Shown: positions 19,222 through 31,304 of the stretch, one piece after another
How positions within the stretch are numbered: position 1 is the first letter of the stretch
How the letters are laid out: each line of letters begins with the position of its first letter
The notes under the pieces: model-generated
The model's database searches: none
Seen by the model: the letters and a program-made list of their open reading frames with translations, nothing else
What the model was told of the DNA's origin: nothing
Translations under genes and position numbers: made by a program
From: Amycolatopsis antarctica
GTDB taxonomy: Bacteria; Actinomycetota; Actinomycetes; Mycobacteriales; Pseudonocardiaceae
Direction of reading: 5' to 3'
Length of the DNA: 64,000 nucleotides
Assembly (NCBI RefSeq): GCF_002262875.1
Contig: NZ_NKYE01000005.1
Location: forward strand, 186,001 to 250,000

Positions 19222-20225
19222 CAAGGATGAGCGAACCATCGCCGATTCCGCAGTTGCCGTCACCCGTCGAACACCTCAGGTCACCTAGGACTCGAGCCGT
19301 CCTCCGGATCCAACAAGGACTGCTGAGGGCGGCACGACAGTTCCTGACCGCCGACGAGGGCTTCATGGAACTACTTCCCCCGATCATTGGCCCCGTGACC
19401 GATCCCGGCGCGCGGGGCGCCAAGCAGGTCGATGTCGACTTCTACGGGCACCGATACAAGCTGATGACCAGTGGCATTCTCTACAAGCAGGCGGCACTGT
19501 CCGGCTTCGACCGGGTGTTCTGCGTGGCCCCGAATGTTCGGCTGGAGCCACTGGAGACGACCTCGACCCAGCGGCACCTCGCGGAGTTCCACCAACTCGA
19601 TGTCGAGATCGCCCACGCGTCGCGGGATGAGGCGATGACTGTGGCCGAGGGGGTCCTGCAGCACATGGTGGCGTCCGTCATCGAGGAACACCCCCAAGAG
19701 CTCGAGCAACTCGGGCGGGATATCGGCGCGCTCAAGGAACTCGGCAACGGCGCTTACGTCCGGCGATCGCACACGGACATCGTTGCGAGCCTGCGCGAGA
19801 TCGGCCACGATCAGAGCCCGGACGCGGAGATCGACTGGGAGGGTGAGCGCATCGCGTCAGAGCGGGCGCAACAACCATTTTTCATCACGGACTACCCCAA
19901 GGGATCACGCGGCTTCTACGATCGTGAAAGCACGTCGACTCCCGGGGTCCTGCGCAACTTCGACCTGATCGTCCCCGAGGGCTATGGCGAGATCTCCAGT
20001 GGAGGCGAGCGCGAGTTCGAGTACGGCAGGATCGTCGCGCGAATGAGGGAAACCGGAGAGAACCCCGCGAAGTATCGCTGGTACCTGGAGATGGTCCGGG
20101 AGGGAATGCCGGGCAGCGCTGGATTCGGCATCGGGGTCGAGCGGCTCACCCGGTATGTGACAGGTGTCGATTCGGTGTGGCAGACCAGTGCGTTCCCGAA
20201 GATTCCGGGAGTCGTATCGCCATGA
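19218..20225 (+). CDS. Stand-alone AsnRS/AspRS-like class II synthetase core, asparagine-synthetase-like
   Basis: A 335-residue class II aminoacyl-tRNA synthetase catalytic core. Motif 2 spans NVRLEP (R108) through QRHLAEFHQLDVE, and motif 3 reads GFGIGVERL near the C-terminus. The N-terminal OB-fold anticodon domain of real AsnRS/AspRS (about 430 residues or more) is absent. The architecture matches archaeal AsnRS-derived asparagine synthetases (AS-AR, Pyrococcus), which activate Asp as an adenylate and amidate it with ammonia. Directly after the mutase genes, the natural guess is activation and amidation of 3-methylaspartate to 3-methylasparagine; transfer to another nucleophile is possible. 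Start 19218 gives an ATGA overlap; ATG 19227 is an alternative. Confidence 0.82.
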   Translation: MTRMSEPSPIPQLPSPVEHLRSPRTRAVLRIQQGLLRAARQFLTADEGFMELLPPIIGPVTDPGARGAKQVDVDFYGHRYKLMTSGILYKQAALSGFDRVFCVAPNVRLEPLETTSTQRHLAEFHQLDVEIAHASRDEAMTVAEGVLQHMVASVIEEHPQELEQLGRDIGALKELGNGAYVRRSHTDIVASLREIGHDQSPDAEIDWEGERIASERAQQPFFITDYPKGSRGFYDRESTSTPGVLRNFDLIVPEGYGEISSGGEREFEYGRIVARMRETGENPAKYRWYLEMVREGMPGSAGFGIGVERLTRYVTGVDSVWQTSAFPKIPGVVSP

Positions 20226-21517
20226 GCATCTCGTTCGAGGCCCCCGGGTTTCCGGCAGACGAAGTGCGAGCGCGAGCACGGCACGGCCGCGCCGCGGTGT
20301 TCCCGGACGCAGGCTCCTACGGCACGACGCTATTCGGGGCCACGCCCGCCGGCGCCGAGGCTGATCCGCTGGAAGCGATGCGGCTGTTGCCGCCGATCTT
20401 CATGCCGCACCGGATGGAAAAGTTGATCGAACTCGGCCGGGAGCCGACCTACCACGATGTCTCTCTCAATACCGCGATAGGCGGGTTCGTCGCGCCGATG
20501 CCGCTGTATGTCTCTGCGTTCGGTTCGACCCGGATCGCAGGCCGAGACCTGGGCATCGCGGTGAGCGCACAGGCGGGCAGGCTCGGATTGCCGATGGTCA
20601 TCGGTGAGAACGTCGTCCCGGTCCACGGTTACGGCAGGGCCGGCAGTGCGCAGTCCTCGATGCTCGAACGGATACGGACCTACGTCGATGCGCTGCCCGC
20701 CGGGCTCGGCGGCATCGTGGTGCAGCAGAGTACCGAGGACGCCGATGCCGAGGTGTGGAACCTGATCTACTCCGACTCCGCGACGCGGTCCCTCCTTGAG
20801 TCCGGGCGGCTGGCTTTCGAACTCAAGGTCGGGCAGGGTGCAAAACCGGGCCTCGGTGGAATGACGCTGCTCGACGGCGCGGAGGCCTCGGAACTGCGGG
20901 ATCGCTACACACTCGATACCCCGGCCGGGGACGGTGGCGACCGGTGGCTCCGGCACAGCAGTCCCGGAACATTCACTGCCGAGGTTCTGCGTCAGCAGAT
21001 TCGACTGATGCGCAACAACTACCCCAAGGCGCGGACGTGGGTCAAGCTTCCTCCAGGGCGCGATATCCACCCGGCCGTCCGTACCGCAGTTTCGGCGGGG
21101 GTCGACGCGGTCACGGTAGACGGCGCCGAAGGAGGGACAGGGTGGGCGCCCAAGGCATTCCTCACTCATGTCGGCTTGCCGCTTGCCGAATGCCTGCGCC
21201 GCATCGGGCCTCCACTCGCGCGGTCGACGTGTCTGCTCGTCAGCGGACGTTTCTGGGAGGGCGCCAGGGTCGCGAAGAGTCTCGCCCTCGGTGCCGGCGC
21301 CGCTGGGCTTGGTCGGGCAGCGCTTGTCGCCGCCGCGACGGACTTCGAACACGGACTAGAGCGACTGGCGGACAGTATTGGCCTTGAGTTACGGATGATC
21401 CTGAGCGCCCTCGGCAAGTACGAGCTCGGCCTGCTGGGGCACGAGGATCTGCTGGACCCTCGTGATCTCCGGCCAGCCGCACACACCGAAACCGACCCTG
21501 TAGAGGAACTGCGATGA
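20222..21517 (+). CDS. FMN-binding glutamate-synthase-like (GltB central domain) protein without the Fe-S segment
   Basis: A 431-residue alpha/beta-barrel related to the FMN domain of glutamate synthase, with WVKLPPGRDIHPAVRTA, VDGAEGGTGWAPKAF and GAGAAGLGRAALVAA. In GltB the GFGTAAL-like strand is followed by a cysteine-rich segment (C-x5-C-x4-C) that holds a 3Fe-4S cluster; here that segment is missing and the chain runs straight on to the final helix. There is no glutaminase domain. It therefore cannot be a conventional GOGAT. Possible roles are an FMN oxidoreductase on a cluster intermediate or an ammonia-handling partner of the AsnRS-like enzyme. The ATG overlaps the upstream stop. Confidence 0.78.
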   Translation: MSISFEAPGFPADEVRARARHGRAAVFPDAGSYGTTLFGATPAGAEADPLEAMRLLPPIFMPHRMEKLIELGREPTYHDVSLNTAIGGFVAPMPLYVSAFGSTRIAGRDLGIAVSAQAGRLGLPMVIGENVVPVHGYGRAGSAQSSMLERIRTYVDALPAGLGGIVVQQSTEDADAEVWNLIYSDSATRSLLESGRLAFELKVGQGAKPGLGGMTLLDGAEASELRDRYTLDTPAGDGGDRWLRHSSPGTFTAEVLRQQIRLMRNNYPKARTWVKLPPGRDIHPAVRTAVSAGVDAVTVDGAEGGTGWAPKAFLTHVGLPLAECLRRIGPPLARSTCLLVSGRFWEGARVAKSLALGAGAAGLGRAALVAAATDFEHGLERLADSIGLELRMILSALGKYELGLLGHEDLLDPRDLRPAAHTETDPVEELR

Positions 21518-23022
21518 GCACCACTATCGGCAGCACGAAAGCACTCCGGGAGACGACACTCGACGAGCTGTTCGAGGTGCTTTCTGCGGAGAATTTCCGC
21601 GGGGTCCGGCAATGCGCAGAAAGGATGCGTGAAGAGCTCGGCGATGAGCCGGACATCGCGGGGAAGACCGTGCTGGTCGCCTACGGTGGCGGCAAGGACA
21701 GTGCGTACATGCTCGCCTTCGTACGTGCGATTCAGCTTCTGCTCTACCGAGAGCACGGAACGACCTTCACGATGCGAGTCGTGACCAATCGACATGCCGG
21801 AATGCCCTACGCCGTGATGGCCAACGTCGACCGCTCTTACCGCGCTCTGCGTCTGTACGACGACCCCCAATGCCACATGCTTCTCGTGGACGGCAACGAG
21901 ATCAACACGTTCGATGTCGACCGGCCGCAGAGCCCGGCTGTTGTGGAACTCAACCGAACCGACATACTGATGGCCGGTCATCGCACGTTTGGTGACGGAA
22001 GGCCGACTTTCTGCAATGCCTGCAACCTCAGCGTGGTCAATTCGTTTGGTCTCGCCGCTGCCTATGAAGGCGGGGTCGACATGATCGTCACCGGTGATTC
22101 GCCGCAGGAGCAAAGATCCTACTACATGTGGATCTTGCGACTTGCCCACAAGCTGGGCACGAAGATTCCCCGCCGTGACGAGAGATCCGAAGGTTTCGGT
22201 GGCTTTCTTTCAGTGATCAATGATATCGGGCTCAGTTATTTCACCGAAATTCACGGGAAGGACGCACATGACGAGATAGACAAGCGGGCCGTGACGACAG
22301 ACGTCCCCGGCCGACTGGGTTTTTTCACCATCTACTCGGATACCGCCTATGCGTCGGGCGACCACTGGGATCTGCTGACGAACTATCTCGGCTTCGTCTT
22401 CGACGACCTCGCGTTCAATTTCACCGAATCGGACTGCGCTAATCCGGCTCTGATGGCACATCTGCGCGCCTTGCGATGTGAGCGTCTTTACGGGCAGGAG
22501 TACGCCGAAGGGTTGGCGGAGTACGTGCGGTTCGCAATCTCTCTGATGCGCAGCAAAGAGATTCCAGAAAGACTGATCGAGGTAATGCGGCGGCGCTATG
22601 AGGGGCCTGATGCGCCGGACCTTATGCGTGCCGCGATGGACGAGTACGCCATGGACACCTTCGGTCTCACTGAGCCCCAACTGGTCAGCATGGTCTACTC
22701 GCCGTTCGCCGCCGGTGGGGCAGGACTCGCGGCCTACATCGAGTCGGAACACCCGGACCTGGCAGACCGTGTGCCGGAGATCCGCGCGGTACTCGAGAAC
22801 GGCGACGACGACCGGTTGTCAGGGCGGCTGTACGACATGACCGGCCTCTCGCTCGAACAACTTCGCACCCTCCATCGCAGTTCGTTGCGGCCGAAGTCCG
22901 GTTCGACCGACGGCGGGGGGATGTTGGACGTGATTCTCGACGGTGATCCACACAAGCGGACGGTACTGACGAAACAGGATCAGGCGTCCGAGGCTGTACC
23001 AGAGTTGATCTCCGGTCGTTGA
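21514..23022 (+). CDS. PP-loop ATP pyrophosphatase with a CxxC motif
   Basis: A 502-residue adenine-nucleotide alpha-hydrolase-type protein. The PP-loop is VAYGGGKDS (residues 56-63), which binds ATP pyrophosphate in enzymes that adenylate a carbonyl before attack by ammonia or sulfur (N-acetyl-sugar amidotransferases, TtcA, TtuA, TilS). C167 and C170 form FCNAC, as in thiolases of the TtcA/TtuA group or zinc sites of sugar amidotransferases. The C-terminal 200 residues have no recognised domain. It starts inside the upstream stop (ATGA). In context it could thiolate or amidate a 3-methylaspartate-derived carbonyl. The substrate is unknown. Confidence 0.75.
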   Translation: MSTTIGSTKALRETTLDELFEVLSAENFRGVRQCAERMREELGDEPDIAGKTVLVAYGGGKDSAYMLAFVRAIQLLLYREHGTTFTMRVVTNRHAGMPYAVMANVDRSYRALRLYDDPQCHMLLVDGNEINTFDVDRPQSPAVVELNRTDILMAGHRTFGDGRPTFCNACNLSVVNSFGLAAAYEGGVDMIVTGDSPQEQRSYYMWILRLAHKLGTKIPRRDERSEGFGGFLSVINDIGLSYFTEIHGKDAHDEIDKRAVTTDVPGRLGFFTIYSDTAYASGDHWDLLTNYLGFVFDDLAFNFTESDCANPALMAHLRALRCERLYGQEYAEGLAEYVRFAISLMRSKEIPERLIEVMRRRYEGPDAPDLMRAAMDEYAMDTFGLTEPQLVSMVYSPFAAGGAGLAAYIESEHPDLADRVPEIRAVLENGDDDRLSGRLYDMTGLSLEQLRTLHRSSLRPKSGSTDGGGMLDVILDGDPHKRTVLTKQDQASEAVPELISGR

Positions 23023-23047
23023 TTCGAGAAGAAAGCGACACAGAGCA

Positions 23048-24232
23048 ATGACGGAATATGCAGAGGATGTTCACGTCCAGACCCGTGCGGTGCACATCAC
23101 CGCGACGCCACCGGTGGGCAGCATTCCGGCCGCGGTTCCCCTCTATCAGACGTCCCTGTTCACCTTCGATGATCTCGGTGAGTTTTCGAATGCGTGGGCC
23201 AAGACGGGTGGCGCGTTCACTTACAGCCGGTTCGGTAATCCGACGACCAAAGCCTTCGAGGACACCATAGCCAAGATGGAGTCCGGCTCCTCGGCAATGG
23301 CTACCGCGTCCGGCATGGGTGCCATCAGCGCTGTCCTGTTGTCATTGTTGCGTACCGGTGATCACGTCATCGCGCAGCGCGGTCTATATGGTGGCGTCTT
23401 CTCACTTCTGGCGGATTTGACTGAGCGCTGGGGTATCGAGGTAACGTATATAGACGCCGAAGATCCGCGCGAAGTAGAGAAGGCGTGTCGCGCGACAACT
23501 AAGATATTATATCTGGAAACCATCGCGAACCCGATGGGACACGTGTGTGATCTGCCGAGTTTCGCCGCGGCTGCGCGGGCGCAAAATCTGATCACGGTGG
23601 TCGACAATACGTTCGCGTCCCCAGTTCTCTGTCAACCCCTCCGGCACGGAGCGGACGTGGTGGTCCACTCGACGACGAAGTACATCGGCGGTCATGCGGA
23701 TGTGGTCGGCGGAATCGTGGTTGTCGACGATGGGACCGTCGCCGAGAAAATATGGTCTTTTGGAGCCGAGTTGGGTGCTTCAGCAGATCCGTTTGCGGCC
23801 TGGCTGAGTATTCGCGGCCTACAGACCTTGCCAGTACGAATGCGAGTGCACTGTGAGAACGCCAGAACGATCGCTGAGCGCCTTGCCGTACATCCGAAGG
23901 TGTGCGAGGTGCATTGGCCGGGTCTGCCGGACCATCGCAGTCACGAGATTGCAACTGAGTTGTTGTCTGATTTCGGCGGTGTCTTCGCATTCGACCTGCG
24001 CGGCGGAATGCAGGCTAGCCACGATTTCACCAAGCGGATTCGAGTGGCAGCGTTGGCGCCGTCACTCGGGGGCGTGAGTACCACGGTGCTGCATCCTGCC
24101 AGCATTTCGCACAGCGGGATGGATGAGAATGCTCTTGACGCGGCCGGAATCAAGCCTGGCACGCTGCGGATCGCGGTCGGGCTGGAGCACGTCGAAGACC
24201 TGTGGAGTGATCTTGAACAAGCTCTTGCTTGA
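23048..24232 (+). CDS. Cystathionine gamma-synthase/lyase-like PLP enzyme
   Basis: A 394-residue Cys/Met-metabolism fold type I PLP enzyme. The PLP lysine is K211 in HSTTKYIGGHAD; TYSRFGNPT, ETIANP, VDNTFASP and the C-terminal HSGMDENALDAAGIKPGTLRIAVG are classic. The family does gamma-replacement, gamma-elimination or cystathionine/cysteine lysis. As the last gene of the operon, 25 bp after the PP-loop gene, it may supply sulfur to it or carry out a gamma-replacement to build an unusual residue; primary methionine metabolism is less likely given the company. A TTA codon lies at 23507-23509. No terminator hairpin is evident directly after the stop. Confidence 0.86.
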   Translation: MTEYAEDVHVQTRAVHITATPPVGSIPAAVPLYQTSLFTFDDLGEFSNAWAKTGGAFTYSRFGNPTTKAFEDTIAKMESGSSAMATASGMGAISAVLLSLLRTGDHVIAQRGLYGGVFSLLADLTERWGIEVTYIDAEDPREVEKACRATTKILYLETIANPMGHVCDLPSFAAAARAQNLITVVDNTFASPVLCQPLRHGADVVVHSTTKYIGGHADVVGGIVVVDDGTVAEKIWSFGAELGASADPFAAWLSIRGLQTLPVRMRVHCENARTIAERLAVHPKVCEVHWPGLPDHRSHEIATELLSDFGGVFAFDLRGGMQASHDFTKRIRVAALAPSLGGVSTTVLHPASISHSGMDENALDAAGIKPGTLRIAVGLEHVEDLWSDLEQALA

Positions 24233-25101
24233 CAATCAGCCGCTGGTTCGGTGTTGGTGACGGTGTCCGCGCCATGAGGCGGGCTCCCGAGGCAGCGGTT
24301 ACAAGTGGTGGTGGGGTAGGCCGGTGTCCTTCACGGCATGCTTTGGATGTGACGCACGGGATCACACCCTCGTTACTGAAACCTAAGGCTGGACGGTCGC
24401 GCTTTGGCGACGTATGTACCGACGTGGGTGCTGCGCGAATTCCATTCCAATGCAGGGTTTGGCGGCAGCGGCTGACTGGTCGCACTTCGGCGACTCCGGC
24501 CAACTCTGCTCGCGGGTCGGTTTCCGCACAGCCACCCAGTCGCGGTCGTGCGGCGTTCAATCATCAAGATGATCCGGGCATTAGAATGGTTGCATCGGGT
24601 TCAGACACGTGAGGGGCGCAGCCGCCATTCGCGTAGACAGTGGTCGCCGCCGTCAGGAGAATCAGCAGCAGGCTGACTAGCGAGTACGCGATGGCCGGGC
24701 CGAACGACGCACCGATGCCGCTCGCGGTCAGCGCCCGGCCGATCGCCCCGAGCAGGAGCACGCTGAGGATCACCCTGATCAGCGGGCCGTTCCAGGCCCC
24801 GTCGAACCCGCGCCGCGCGGCCACAGGAGACGATGCCCGCGATCCGCTCCACGACAGCCGAGACGACAGACGGCTCCAGGCTGTGTCCCGGGTGGTACCG
24901 GTCGGCCCCTGGGACGACCGATCGCCGATGAGCCACCACGCGCGCCGGTCGCACCGGCCACGATGACTACAATCCTGCTGACTTCCACCGGCAACCAACT
25001 GGTGAGATCCCGTATGGGAGATCCCTCTCCTCGACGTCGCGGCTACGTGAGTGGCGACAGGGGAGGGATCCGCATTCTTTTGCTTAGCGGGGTACGAGAC
25101 T
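24233..25101. other. Junction region without a convincing gene
   Basis: About 870 bp between the biosynthetic operon and the geosmin synthase terminator. The open frames here are short, mutually overlapping and have no recognisable motif apart from the membrane-protein remnant at about 24630-24790. No tRNA, transposase or clear terminal repeat was seen. It probably marks the right boundary of the cluster. Confidence 0.6.
24630..24790 (-). pseudogene. Possible remnant of a small two-helix membrane protein
   Basis: One minus-strand frame encodes two hydrophobic helices (starting GPLIRVILSVLLLGAIGRAL and then IAYSLVSLLLILLTA). The sequence upstream in the same frame looks non-coding, and hydrophobic fragments appear in the other two frames. 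This fits a decayed, frameshifted small membrane protein gene, but it could equally be chance composition in GC-rich DNA. No family is assigned. Confidence 0.25.
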
Positions 25102-25139
25102 GCGTGGGGGGCACGCCGGTCAGGACGTGCCCCCCACGC
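25102..25139. terminator. Strong hairpin terminator after geosmin synthase
   Basis: GCGTGGGGGGCACG (25102-25115) and its exact complement (25126-25139) form a perfect 14-bp stem with a 10-base loop. It starts 10 bp beyond the geosmin synthase stop on the minus strand. It has no T-run but would act from either side. Confidence 0.85.
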
Positions 25140-25148
25140 GGGAGGGTG

Positions 25149-28779
<3,631 letters not shown>

Positions 28780-28895
28780 CCGGCCCGTCCGGCCGCGAAG
28801 CGTGCGCGGGTTTGCTCGAAGCGTCCACTCGACCTGTGGTGATCGGTTACCCTCGGGCTTGCGACCGGTTACGCGGATGTGAGGGGAACGGGCAG

Positions 28896-29318
28896 GTGGG
28901 AAGTCAGGACGCATGGCTCGGTACTGCTGACAAGGTGCGGCAGGTCTACGGCGGTACCGCTCTCGGTGCCGGTGTCGCCGCCGCTGCCGGTGGGGGTGGG
29001 GGCTACGAGTTCAAGCCGGAGGAGATCGACGGCGTCATCGCCCGGTGGGAGTCCCTCCGCGATGAGTTCCTGGCTGACCAGCAGGCGATTGACGCCATGT
29101 TGGGCGTGATGCAGCCTCCAGCCGAGGACCAGGCGAGCACCGGTTTCACTCGTTCGGTGAGCGATGGACTCAGTTCACTGTATGACTCGAACATGTCGAT
29201 GCTCGACTATGTGAACGATTACATCGCGAAGCTGAAAGACGCCAAAGGTGCGACGGAAAATGCTGACGCATCGAACGCGGAATCGGCAGGAAGCTTTATG
29301 AAAGCGTTCGAAGCGTGA
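28896..29318 (+). CDS. Small type VII secretion-associated protein (EspC/PE-like)
   Basis: A 140-residue predominantly helical protein. After a Gly/Ala-rich segment it has YEFKPEEIDGVIARWESLRDE, a helix with a central Trp, followed by a second helix ending DYVNDYIAKLKDAK. This is the helix-turn-helix size and style of WXG100/EspC-like ESX substrates. The GTG start is preceded by GAGGGG. It overlaps the lipoprotein start (GTGA) and begins a four-gene run with DUF3558-like, PPE-like and EspG genes. The assignment rests mainly on context. Confidence 0.65.
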   Translation: MGSQDAWLGTADKVRQVYGGTALGAGVAAAAGGGGGYEFKPEEIDGVIARWESLRDEFLADQQAIDAMLGVMQPPAEDQASTGFTRSVSDGLSSLYDSNMSMLDYVNDYIAKLKDAKGATENADASNAESAGSFMKAFEA

Positions 29319-29935
29319 GTTTCAGTCGAGCCGCAGGATTGGCTGTCGCGGTAGCTTGCGTAGCGGCGGTCTCATCATGTGCTGACACCGAGAGTGGCAC
29401 GGCTCTTCCGGCACCTACGGGTCCGCAGAACTATGCTGTTCCAGATGTGTCCACCCCGCTGGACGTGTCGTCCTACCTGGAGGACCCATGCCTGCTTGTG
29501 CCCGGAGGAGAGCCAGGGAAACTTGGTTTCAGTCGACCGGAGCCCCGGCTGCCGGAAGACGATGAGGTGGCGCGACTGGCGGGGCCGGGGTGCGGATGGA
29601 TGGAGTCGGACAACGCCGGCACCTTGAGTGTCAATATCCAGACCGAGAACGTGAAACGAGGAACCGGCGGGCTGGCGGGTGTCTATCAATCTCATTTCGT
29701 CACCGGTCAGTATGTTTATCTGGATCCAACAGATGTTGAAGGGTATCCAGCCGCGTTCGCTGACGGTCTTGACATGAGAGAGCGCGGAAAGACAACTTTG
29801 TACATCGGCGTAGCCGATGACTTGACCATTTCGGTGAGCATCGGCCCGTTTGGCCGGGGAAAACAGAAACAAGCCGAAGACGGAGCTGCGTCGATCGCCG
29901 CTGCCGCGGTCCGTACGTTGAAGGGGGGATCCTGA
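29315..29935 (+). CDS. DUF3558-type lipoprotein
   Basis: A 206-residue secreted lipoprotein. The N-terminus is hydrophobic and ends in the lipobox VSSC (Cys about residue 22), followed by ADTESGTALP. The mature part has paired cysteines (DPCLLV and GPGCGW) typical of DUF3558 lipoproteins of mycobacteria and Pseudonocardiaceae, which often lie in type VII secretion neighbourhoods. It is translationally coupled to both neighbours: GTGA overlap upstream and a 1-bp gap downstream. Function is unknown; the location should be the outer face of the membrane. Confidence 0.8.
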   Translation: MSFSRAAGLAVAVACVAAVSSCADTESGTALPAPTGPQNYAVPDVSTPLDVSSYLEDPCLLVPGGEPGKLGFSRPEPRLPEDDEVARLAGPGCGWMESDNAGTLSVNIQTENVKRGTGGLAGVYQSHFVTGQYVYLDPTDVEGYPAAFADGLDMRERGKTTLYIGVADDLTISVSIGPFGRGKQKQAEDGAASIAAAAVRTLKGGS

Positions 29936-29936
29936 G

Positions 29937-31304
29937 ATGGCGGGATCGATGAACGGCGAGCAGATCTTCCACAACTTCAGGGAAGGCGACGCCGCGAGCA
30001 TCGAGGACGTTGCCATGCAGGTGGCGCGACTTTCCTCGCAGTACGGGCAGCGGGCGGCCTCCATCGCGGGGTTGCAGGAGAGCATGCAGGGGGCATGGAC
30101 GGGCGACGCCGGTTCGGCGGCGGCGACGGGGGCCGGTCCGCTGATGCCCGCCCTCGAAGAGTCCGCGATCATGCTCGACCAGACGGCGGAGTCCAACGCC
30201 GAGCAGTCCGGTGCCTTCCACCGGGCGAACACCGAGGTCGTCGAGGTCCCGGCCGCGCCGGACGCACCCAACCCGTGGGCGACCGGCGCGAAGGCCCTCA
30301 TTCCCATCGCGGGCCCCTTCATGGCGACCGACGACGTGCGCTCGTACCAGGAGGGCGTGGCCGCGCACAACGCCGCCGCCCAGCGCAACGTCGACGTCAT
30401 GAACGGCTACTCCTCCGCCAGCAGCGCCAACGGCAACGTGCCGACCTCGTACGGCCTGATGGAATCCGACGGCAGCGCCGTAACTCTCACCACGCCCTCC
30501 GGGACGGTGGGTACCGGTATCGGCGTGTCCGGCACGCCCGAGGTCAACGGCCCGGGCGCGGTGAACGACCGGACGTCCGCGAGCGGTGTCGGCCCCTCCG
30601 CCGTCTCCGGTGCGCCGACGCTCAACGGCCCGTCCGGCTCCTCCGGCGGTACGCCCGCCCCCGGCACGGTCTCCGGTGCCGGGCATCTGGCACCCGGCGG
30701 TGGACCCGCTCCCGTGGCGCCCGGCCGAGGTGGTGGCGGCAACGCCGGCGGCGGGTCCGGCGCGGCGCCCGGTGGCCTCGTCGGCGGCGCGCCCATCGGC
30801 CGTCCCGGTTCCGAGTCGAACCGTCCGGCCCGCCCCGGCAACGCGAACCCGGCACGCGGCGCGGACGGCCGACCCGGCGCGGGTCGTGCGGGTGACCGCA
30901 TCCGCGGGCTCGACGGCAACAGCGGCAACAGCGGCAGGGCTGGTTCCGCCGGACGGGTCGGCGGCGGCGAAGGAGCCCTCGGCAAGGGTGGCGGCACCGC
31001 GGCCGAAGCCGGACGTGGTGGCGGAGCACTCGGCGCGGGCAAGGGCAGCGGCGTCGGCATGCCCGGCGCGGGAGGCTCGGCCGCCGAAGCGGCTGCCGCC
31101 CGTGGCGGTGCCGGCGCGGCGGGTGCCCGAGGTGCCGGTGCGGGCATGGGTCCGATGGGCGCGGGCGGTCGCGGCAGGGGTGGCGAGGAGGACGAGGAGC
31201 ACCGGCGTCCCGACTTCCTCATCGAAGCCGACCCGGACGCGATCTTCGGCAGCGACGAGCGTGCGACCGCCCCGGTGATCGGCGAGAACCAGCCGCCGGC
31301 GTGA
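29937..31304 (+). CDS. PPE-like type VII secretion substrate with Gly/Ala-rich tail
   Basis: A 455-residue protein. The first about 160 residues are helical and carry MQGAWTGDAG (a WxG turn) like PPE/WXG domains. From about residue 165 to 420 the chain is a low-complexity Gly/Ala/Pro/Ser region, probably exposed and extended. It ends in a conserved-looking acidic tail with RRPDFLIEADPDAIFGSDE and VIGENQPPA, which I associate with Pseudonocardiaceae PPE-like proteins. The EspG-family chaperone gene follows with a GTGA overlap, fitting a substrate-chaperone pair. ESX core genes are not in the window. Confidence 0.78.
   Translation: MAGSMNGEQIFHNFREGDAASIEDVAMQVARLSSQYGQRAASIAGLQESMQGAWTGDAGSAAATGAGPLMPALEESAIMLDQTAESNAEQSGAFHRANTEVVEVPAAPDAPNPWATGAKALIPIAGPFMATDDVRSYQEGVAAHNAAAQRNVDVMNGYSSASSANGNVPTSYGLMESDGSAVTLTTPSGTVGTGIGVSGTPEVNGPGAVNDRTSASGVGPSAVSGAPTLNGPSGSSGGTPAPGTVSGAGHLAPGGGPAPVAPGRGGGGNAGGGSGAAPGGLVGGAPIGRPGSESNRPARPGNANPARGADGRPGAGRAGDRIRGLDGNSGNSGRAGSAGRVGGGEGALGKGGGTAAEAGRGGGALGAGKGSGVGMPGAGGSAAEAAAARGGAGAAGARGAGAGMGPMGAGGRGRGGEEDEEHRRPDFLIEADPDAIFGSDERATAPVIGENQPPA

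Noticed and set aside
24150..24560. Minus-strand frame overlapping the end of the PLP gene, considered as a transposase remnant
   Set aside because: No recognisable catalytic or HTH motif and no terminal inverted repeats were found.
29700..31202. 500-codon minus-strand frame opposite the PPE-like gene
   Set aside because: Low-complexity mirror of the Gly/Ala-rich coding strand; the + strand has WxG and tail motifs and coupled neighbours.
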